Source of the DNA: Labilithrix sp.
GTDB lineage: Bacteria; Myxococcota; Polyangia; Polyangiales; Polyangiaceae
Length of the DNA stretch: 42,670 nt
Reading direction: 5' to 3'
Assembly: GCA_028287035.1 (NCBI GenBank)
Contig: JAQBQL010000185.1
Location: 1 to 42,670, forward strand
Shown: positions 35,204-39,836 of the stretch, in pieces
How positions within the stretch are numbered: the stretch's first letter is position 1
Layout: each line of letters begins with the position of its first letter
Translations under genes and position numbers: made by a program
Notes under the pieces: model-generated
What the model saw: only the letters and a program-made list of their open reading frames with translations
Told to the model about the DNA's origin: nothing
Database searches by the model: none

Positions 35204-35650
35204 ATGTCCTTCGTCGCACGCGCCGAGATCCTCATCGATGCGCCCGTGGAACGCGTCTTCGAACGCCTCGCCGATCTCGCGGCGTGGCCGAGCTGGATGC
35301 CGGGGTCGTTCGTCCCGGTGTTCCACGGCAAGCCGGAGCCGCTCGCGCTCGGGACGCGGTTTCGCGTGAAGGTCGGCGGGTCTCCGCTGCCGGCCTCGCT
35401 CCGCGTCAGCCTGCACGAGCGCCCGCGTCAGCTCGCCTGGACGGGCGGCGTCCCGGGGCTCCTCCGGGCCGAGCACCGCTTCGTCGTCGAGGCCGAGGGG
35501 CCGCAGCGGTCGCGCGTGCGGTCGGTCGAGACGTGGACCGGCGCGCTGGCGCTCGCGGGCATCACGAAGCGCATCGTGAAGCCGCTCGCCGAGAAGATCG
35601 GCAGAGCGCAGCTGGCGGGCCTCGCACGGGCCGCGGCCCTCACGAACTGA
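35204..35650 (+). CDS. SRPBCC (START/polyketide-cyclase-like) family protein
   Basis: A 148-residue single-domain protein. It opens with SFVARAEILIDAPVERVFERLADLAAWPSWMPG, the typical first strand and helices of SRPBCC domains, followed by beta strands (LALGTRFRVKV, RQLAWTGGVPGLLRAEHRFVVEAE) and the long C-terminal helix. The fold binds hydrophobic ligands in a cavity; the ligand is unknown. The ATG at 35204 begins exactly at the family start; the frame upstream to 35051 is low complexity and crosses the palindrome. It is followed by a strong hairpin and then argS. Confidence 0.85.
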   Translation: MSFVARAEILIDAPVERVFERLADLAAWPSWMPGSFVPVFHGKPEPLALGTRFRVKVGGSPLPASLRVSLHERPRQLAWTGGVPGLLRAEHRFVVEAEGPQRSRVRSVETWTGALALAGITKRIVKPLAEKIGRAQLAGLARAAALTN

Positions 35651-35682
35651 CGGCCGCGGCGGCGCGGGACGCTCGCGGCCGT
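35650..35682 (+). terminator. 9-bp perfect stem-loop after the SRPBCC gene
   Basis: ACGGCCGCG ... CGCGGCCGT with a 15-base loop, beginning on the last base of the SRPBCC stop codon. Very stable by base composition, but followed only by GATTG rather than a T-run. It separates the SRPBCC gene from argS. Confidence 0.45.
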
Positions 35683-35720
35683 GATTGACGCGCGCCGGGG
35701 GGCGCAGCAGAAAGGCCGTC

Positions 35721-37457
35721 ATGGCCGACCCTCGCGCGCTCCTGATGCCTGCCTTCGAGTCCGCTCTGCGCGCGGCGTTCGGCGAGGAGCACGCGAAGAC
35801 CGATCCCGCGCTGAAGCGGTCGGACCGCGCCGACTTCCAGGCGGACGTCGCGATGAGCCTCGCCAAGAAGGTGGGCAAGCCGCCGCGCGAGGTGGCGAAG
35901 GCGCTCGTCGACCACCTCGACCTGAGCGGCCTGTGCGAGCGGGTCGAGATCGCGGGCCCCGGCTTCCTCAACCTGACGCTCGCCCCGGCGCTCCTGGATC
36001 GCGAGATCACCGCGGTCGCGCGGGACGCTGCGGCGGGCCTCGTGCGTTCGGCGGCGCCCGAGACGGTCGTCATCGATTACTCCGCGCCGAACGTCGCGAA
36101 GGAGATGCACGTCGGGCACATCCGCAGCACCGTCATCGGCGACAGCCTCTCGCGCGTCCTCGAGGAGCTCGGTCACCACGTGATCCGGCAGAACCACCTC
36201 GGCGACTGGGGCACCCAGTTCGGCATGCTCATCGAGCATCTCATCGATCTCGGCGAGAGCGCGGCGGCGTCGTCGATCTCGGATCTGGATGCATTCTACA
36301 AGCAGGCGCGGGGGAAGTTCGATGCCGACCCGGTGTTCGCCGATCGGGCGCGGCAGCGCGTCGTGCTCCTGCAGGGCGGTGACGAGCCCACGCTCGCCCG
36401 CTGGCGCATGCTCACCGACGCGTCCCGCGAGTACTTCGCCAGCGTCTACGCGAAGCTCGGGGTGAAGCTGACCGACGCCGACATCTGCGGCGAGAGCTTC
36501 TACAACCCGCTCCTGCCGGGGGTGGTCACCGAGCTGGAGCAGAAGGGGCTCGTCTCGGAGAGCGAGGGCGCGATGTGCGCGTTCCCCGATGGCTTCAAGA
36601 CGCGGGACGGGGCTCCCCTTCCCCTCATCGTTCGCAAGAGCGACGGCGGCTACGGCTACGCGGCGACCGATCTCGCGGCGGTGCGCGAGCGGACGCAGAC
36701 GCGCCGGGCGACGCGCCTCCTCTACGTCATCGGCTCGCCGCAGCAGCAGCACCTCGCGATGGTCTTCGCGGTGGCGCGGGCCGCCGGGTGGCTGGCCGAG
36801 CCGGCGCGCGCCGAGCACGTTGCGTTCGGGTCGATCCTCGGGCCCGACAAGAAGATGTTCAAGACGCGCGAGGGCGGCACCGTCAAGCTCGCGGCGCTGC
36901 TCGACGAGGCCATCGTGCGTGCCTCGGCGGCGGTCGCCGAGAAGAACCCGTCGCTGAGCGAGGAGGACCGCGCCACCGTCGCGCGCATGGTCGGCATCGG
37001 GGCCATCAAGTACGTCGACCTCTCGAGCGACCGCGTGAAGGATTACATCTTCGACTGGAACCGGATGCTCGCGTTCGAGGGCAACACGGCGCCGTACATC
37101 CAGTACGTGCACGCGCGGGTGCGGTCGATCTTCCGGAGGGCCGAGGCGGCGGATCTCGCGCGCGCCAAGGAGCTCCCCATCGAGGCGAAGGAGCCGGCCG
37201 AGCGCGCCCTCGCCCTCGAGCTGCTCGGCTTCGCGGCGGCCGTCGAGTCGGTCGCAGACTCGCTGCAGCCGCATCGCCTGTGCACGTACCTGCACGGGGT
37301 CGCGACCCGCTTCAACACGTTCTACGACCAGTGTCCGGTCCTGAAGGCGGACGACCCGGGCGTGCGCGCCTCCCGCCTCGCCCTCGCCGACGCGACCGCG
37401 CGCGTCCTCGCAAAGGGCCTCGACCTGCTCGGCATCGACGCCCCCGACCAGATGTGA
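35721..37457 (+). CDS. argS: Arginyl-tRNA synthetase
   Basis: A 578-residue class I synthetase charging tRNA-Arg. The N-terminal Add1-like domain (1-100) ends with GPGFLNLTL. The catalytic domain has IDYSAPNVAKEMHVGHIRSTVIGD with the HIGH-equivalent HVGH at 130-133, and HLGDWGTQFGMLIEHL. The usual KMSKS loop is replaced by a degenerate DKKMFKTREGGTVKL, common in this enzyme. The anticodon-binding helical domain (about 440-578) has NTAPYIQYVHARVRSI, and the C-terminus matches the normal DALR end. AAAGG lies 6 bases before the ATG at 35721. Confidence 0.96.
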   Translation: MADPRALLMPAFESALRAAFGEEHAKTDPALKRSDRADFQADVAMSLAKKVGKPPREVAKALVDHLDLSGLCERVEIAGPGFLNLTLAPALLDREITAVARDAAAGLVRSAAPETVVIDYSAPNVAKEMHVGHIRSTVIGDSLSRVLEELGHHVIRQNHLGDWGTQFGMLIEHLIDLGESAAASSISDLDAFYKQARGKFDADPVFADRARQRVVLLQGGDEPTLARWRMLTDASREYFASVYAKLGVKLTDADICGESFYNPLLPGVVTELEQKGLVSESEGAMCAFPDGFKTRDGAPLPLIVRKSDGGYGYAATDLAAVRERTQTRRATRLLYVIGSPQQQHLAMVFAVARAAGWLAEPARAEHVAFGSILGPDKKMFKTREGGTVKLAALLDEAIVRASAAVAEKNPSLSEEDRATVARMVGIGAIKYVDLSSDRVKDYIFDWNRMLAFEGNTAPYIQYVHARVRSIFRRAEAADLARAKELPIEAKEPAERALALELLGFAAAVESVADSLQPHRLCTYLHGVATRFNTFYDQCPVLKADDPGVRASRLALADATARVLAKGLDLLGIDAPDQM

Positions 37458-37475
37458 ACGGGCGCGGGGGGCGCA

Positions 37476-37934
37476 AAGTCGTTCGGACCCCCCGCGATTT
37501 CCCCGCGCCCCGGCGTGTGTGGCCCCCCAAAACTCGTTCGGATCCCCCCGCCTTTCCCCGCGCCCGGGGTGTGTCGCCCCGCGAAACTCGTTCGGATCCC
37601 CCCGCGACCTCCCCGCGCCCTGGCGACGTGCCGCGGCGGAGATGGCTCACGGCGGCGCGCTCCGCTCTGGCGCGCAGACCGCGCGCGACGCGTCGACGAT
37701 GGCGGGGGGGATCCGAACGACTTCGCGGCGGCGTCGCGCAGCAAACGGCAGGGATCCGAACGACTTTGCGACCGCCACACACGCTCCGTCGCGCAGCAAA
37801 CGGCAGGGATCCGAACGACTTTGCGACGGCCACACGCCCTGCGTCGCGGCGGAATGCGAGGGGGATCCGAACGAATTTGCGACCGCCACACACCCTCCGT
37901 CGCGGCGGAATGCGAGAGGGATCCGAACGACTTT
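37476..37934. repeat. Array of eight repeats of about 55 bp in two inverted arms
   Basis: A 534-base gap between argS and the methyltransferase gene holds no gene but a repeat array. The core GGATCCGAACGA occurs at 37709-37720, 37752-37763, 37807-37818, 37863-37874 and 37919-37930. Its reverse complement lies at 37534-37545 and 37588-37599, plus a one-base variant at 37479-37489. Spacing is 54-56 bp, except 43 bp between the first two right-arm copies. Cores continue as CTTTGCGACCGCCACAC on the right. The right-arm units end in one of two tails, GTCGCGCAGCAAACGGCA or GTCGCGGCGGAATGCGAG. Between the arms lies a unique stretch of about 110 bp (37600-37708). Translations in all frames are shadows. 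Confidence 0.9.
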
Positions 37935-37979
37935 CCCGGCTCCCCCGGGGCCCCTCGCCGGCGTCGCGCGAGCTCCTGC

Positions 37980-37985
37980 TAGCCT
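37980..37985 (+). promoter_or_regulatory. -10-like TAGCCT before the methyltransferase gene
   Basis: TANNNT hexamer 6 bases before ATG 37992 and 50 bases after the last repeat core; no Shine-Dalgarno between. Suggests a leaderless transcript. Confidence 0.4.
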
Positions 37986-37991
37986 TCGCCG

Positions 37992-38723
37992 ATGCGGCTC
38001 CTCATCGTAGGGCTCCTGCTCGCCGGGATGGGGAGCACTCCCCTCGCGGGTTGCCGGCGGAGCCGCGAGATGCTGCCCGCCGCGGAGGCAGAGGCGGGAG
38101 CCGCAGCTCCGGCGGCCGCCGAGACCTCGTACATGGGACGCCGCCTCGCGGAGCCCATGAGCTACCGCGGAGCGGACTGGCTCGATCGCGCCGACCGCGC
38201 GGCGACCGAGCAGCCCGAGCACGTGCTCGACGTCCTCGCGATCCGCGAGGGGAGCACCGTGGCCGACGTCGGCGCCGGGTCGGGCTACTTCACGGTGCGG
38301 CTCGCGCGGCGCGTGGGGCCCCGCGGGCGGGTGCTTGCCACCGACCTGCAACCCGAGATGCTCGCGTTGTTGCGCGAGAAGGCCGCCGCCGCGAAGCTCG
38401 CCAACGTGGTGCCCGTGCTCGCCACGGAGACCGACGCGCGCCTCCCGAGGGGCGAGGTCGACCTCGTCCTGATGGTGGACGTCTACCACGAGCTCCCTCA
38501 CCCCGCGGCGACGCTGGCGCAGCTCCGCACGTCGCTCGCGCGCGACGGACGGCTCGCGCTCGTCGAGTACCGCGCCGAGGACCCGAGGGTGGCCATCAAG
38601 GAGGAGCACAAGATGACGCTCCCGCAGATCCGGAGGGAGCTCGAGGCGAACGGGTTCGCGTTCGTCGCGAGCGACGAGTCGCTGCCCGAGCAGCGCATCG
38701 TGGTCTTCCGCGCCGCGCCCTGA
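37992..38723 (+). CDS. Lipoprotein-type SAM-dependent methyltransferase
   Basis: A 243-residue protein with a lipoprotein signal (hydrophobic 2-18, lipobox LAGC with Cys21) and an Ala/Glu linker to residue 46. The following MGRRLAEPMSYRGADWLDRADR is a family signature of a methyltransferase group often predicted to be exported. The Rossmann core has motif I VADVGAGSGYF (90-100), ATDLQPEM (116-123) with the SAM-ribose acidic Asp118, VDLVLMVDVYHEL and a C-terminal IRRELEANGF. The substrate is unknown. If the signal works, the enzyme sits outside the cytoplasm, where SAM is not expected; a misread signal or a SAM-independent role are alternatives. Its stop is 1 base from that of the convergent oxidoreductase gene. 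Confidence 0.85.
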   Translation: MRLLIVGLLLAGMGSTPLAGCRRSREMLPAAEAEAGAAAPAAAETSYMGRRLAEPMSYRGADWLDRADRAATEQPEHVLDVLAIREGSTVADVGAGSGYFTVRLARRVGPRGRVLATDLQPEMLALLREKAAAAKLANVVPVLATETDARLPRGEVDLVLMVDVYHELPHPAATLAQLRTSLARDGRLALVEYRAEDPRVAIKEEHKMTLPQIRRELEANGFAFVASDESLPEQRIVVFRAAP

Positions 38724-38724
38724 C

Positions 38725-39753
38725 TCAGACGGCAGCCGGCGCGATGCCGAGCTCGGCGGCGAGCCGCGCGTACCCGCGCTTGCGTTCCTCGTGGTCGTGC
38801 ACGGCGCTCGCCACCATGATCTCGGCCCCGCCGCTGGCGTCCGCGAGCGCCCGCAGCGCCGCCGCCACGGTCCGCGCGCTGCCCACGTGCACGGCCCGGC
38901 GATGATGGCGCCGGAGCTCCTCTTCCTCGCCGTCGAGGACCTGCGCCCGCGCCTCGTCGACGCTCGGGAGCGGCAGATCACGCAGCCCCTGTCCAAAGCG
39001 AAGCCCCTGGATGTCGCCGCTCCATGCGAGCTCGTCGGCGCGCGCGTCGGTCTCGCCGCAGACCATCGCGACCGCGACGATCGCGCGCGGCTCGGGCGCG
39101 AACGCGGACGGCCGGAACGCCTCCCGGTAGGCCGCGAGCGCGGTCGCCGCTCCGGCCGGCGCGAAGTGGTGCGCGTAGGCGTAACCAAGCCCCGCCGCGC
39201 CTGCGAACGCGCCCGACTCGTCGCTCGCGCCGAGCACGTAGAGCTCGGGCGCCGCCACGCCGGTGGGCACCGCCTTCACCGGCCCGAAGGGCACCCGCGG
39301 ATCCGGGTCCTCGCCGAGCAGGCGGAGCGTCTCCGCGAGCAGCTCCGGGAAGCGCGCGTCGCCCATCAGCTCCGGCGCGCGACGCAGCGCGAGCGCCGTC
39401 TTCTTGTCGGTACCGGCGGCGCGCCCCACGCCGAGGTCGATGCGCCCCGGGTGCAAGGCCGACAGCGCGCGGAACGTCTCCGCGACCTTGAGCGGGCTGT
39501 GGTTCGGCAGCATGATGCCGCCCGCGCCGACCCGGAGCGTGCGCGTCGCCGCCGCGACCGCGGCCACCAGGATCTCGGGCGCGGAGCTCGCGAGCCCGCC
39601 GGCGTTGTGGTGCTCGGCAAGCCAGTAGCGCGTCAGCCCGAGCGCATCGGCGTGGCGAGCTAGGTCGAGCGTGTTGTGCAGCGCGCCGGCCGGCGTGGTG
39701 CCCGAGGGCACGGGCGAGAGGTCGAGCACCGACAGTGCGAGATGCGGGCTCAT
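38725..39753 (-). CDS. LLM-class flavin-dependent oxidoreductase (luciferase-like)
   Basis: A 342-residue TIM-barrel flavoprotein of the bacterial-luciferase superfamily, MsnO8/YhbW-like group. It opens with LALSVLDLSPVPSGTT, then HADALGLTRYWLAEHHN (the AEHH motif), ILVAAVAAATRTLRVGAGGIMLPNHSPLKVAE and GRIDLGVGRAAGTD, all typical. It would use FMN/FMNH2 and O2 on an unknown substrate. The ATG at 39753 or the GTG at 39759 could start it; TATGCT lies 11 and 5 bases upstream respectively, favouring 39753. It is a single-gene unit. Confidence 0.9.
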   Translation of the reverse strand: MSPHLALSVLDLSPVPSGTTPAGALHNTLDLARHADALGLTRYWLAEHHNAGGLASSAPEILVAAVAAATRTLRVGAGGIMLPNHSPLKVAETFRALSALHPGRIDLGVGRAAGTDKKTALALRRAPELMGDARFPELLAETLRLLGEDPDPRVPFGPVKAVPTGVAAPELYVLGASDESGAFAGAAGLGYAYAHHFAPAGAATALAAYREAFRPSAFAPEPRAIVAVAMVCGETDARADELAWSGDIQGLRFGQGLRDLPLPSVDEARAQVLDGEEEELRRHHRRAVHVGSARTVAAALRALADASGGAEIMVASAVHDHEERKRGYARLAAELGIAPAAV

Positions 39754-39764
39754 TGCCACGGCTC

Positions 39765-39770
39765 AGCATA
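39765..39770 (-). promoter_or_regulatory. -10-like TATGCT before the LLM oxidoreductase gene
   Basis: TANNNT hexamer on the minus strand, 11 bases before ATG 39753. The closest match to a consensus -10 in the window. Confidence 0.4.
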
Positions 39771-39836
39771 GCGCGCGCCGCCAAAGGTCGAATCTTCGCC
39801 CCGCGCCGCGCGTGCACTGCTACGGAGGGCCCAGAA

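Noticed and set aside
34924..35331. N-terminal extension of the four-Cys protein
   Set aside because: It crosses the divergent region with both dyads and the SRPBCC start, and its composition differs from the conserved part.
37479..37599. tRNA T-arms (GTTCGGATC resembles a T-loop)
   Set aside because: The position of the near-invariant A58 is G, there are no acceptor, D or anticodon arms, and the unit is only about 55 bp.
37476..37934. CRISPR array
   Set aside because: The sequences between cores are themselves repeated rather than unique, the arms are inverted to each other, and no cas genes are present.
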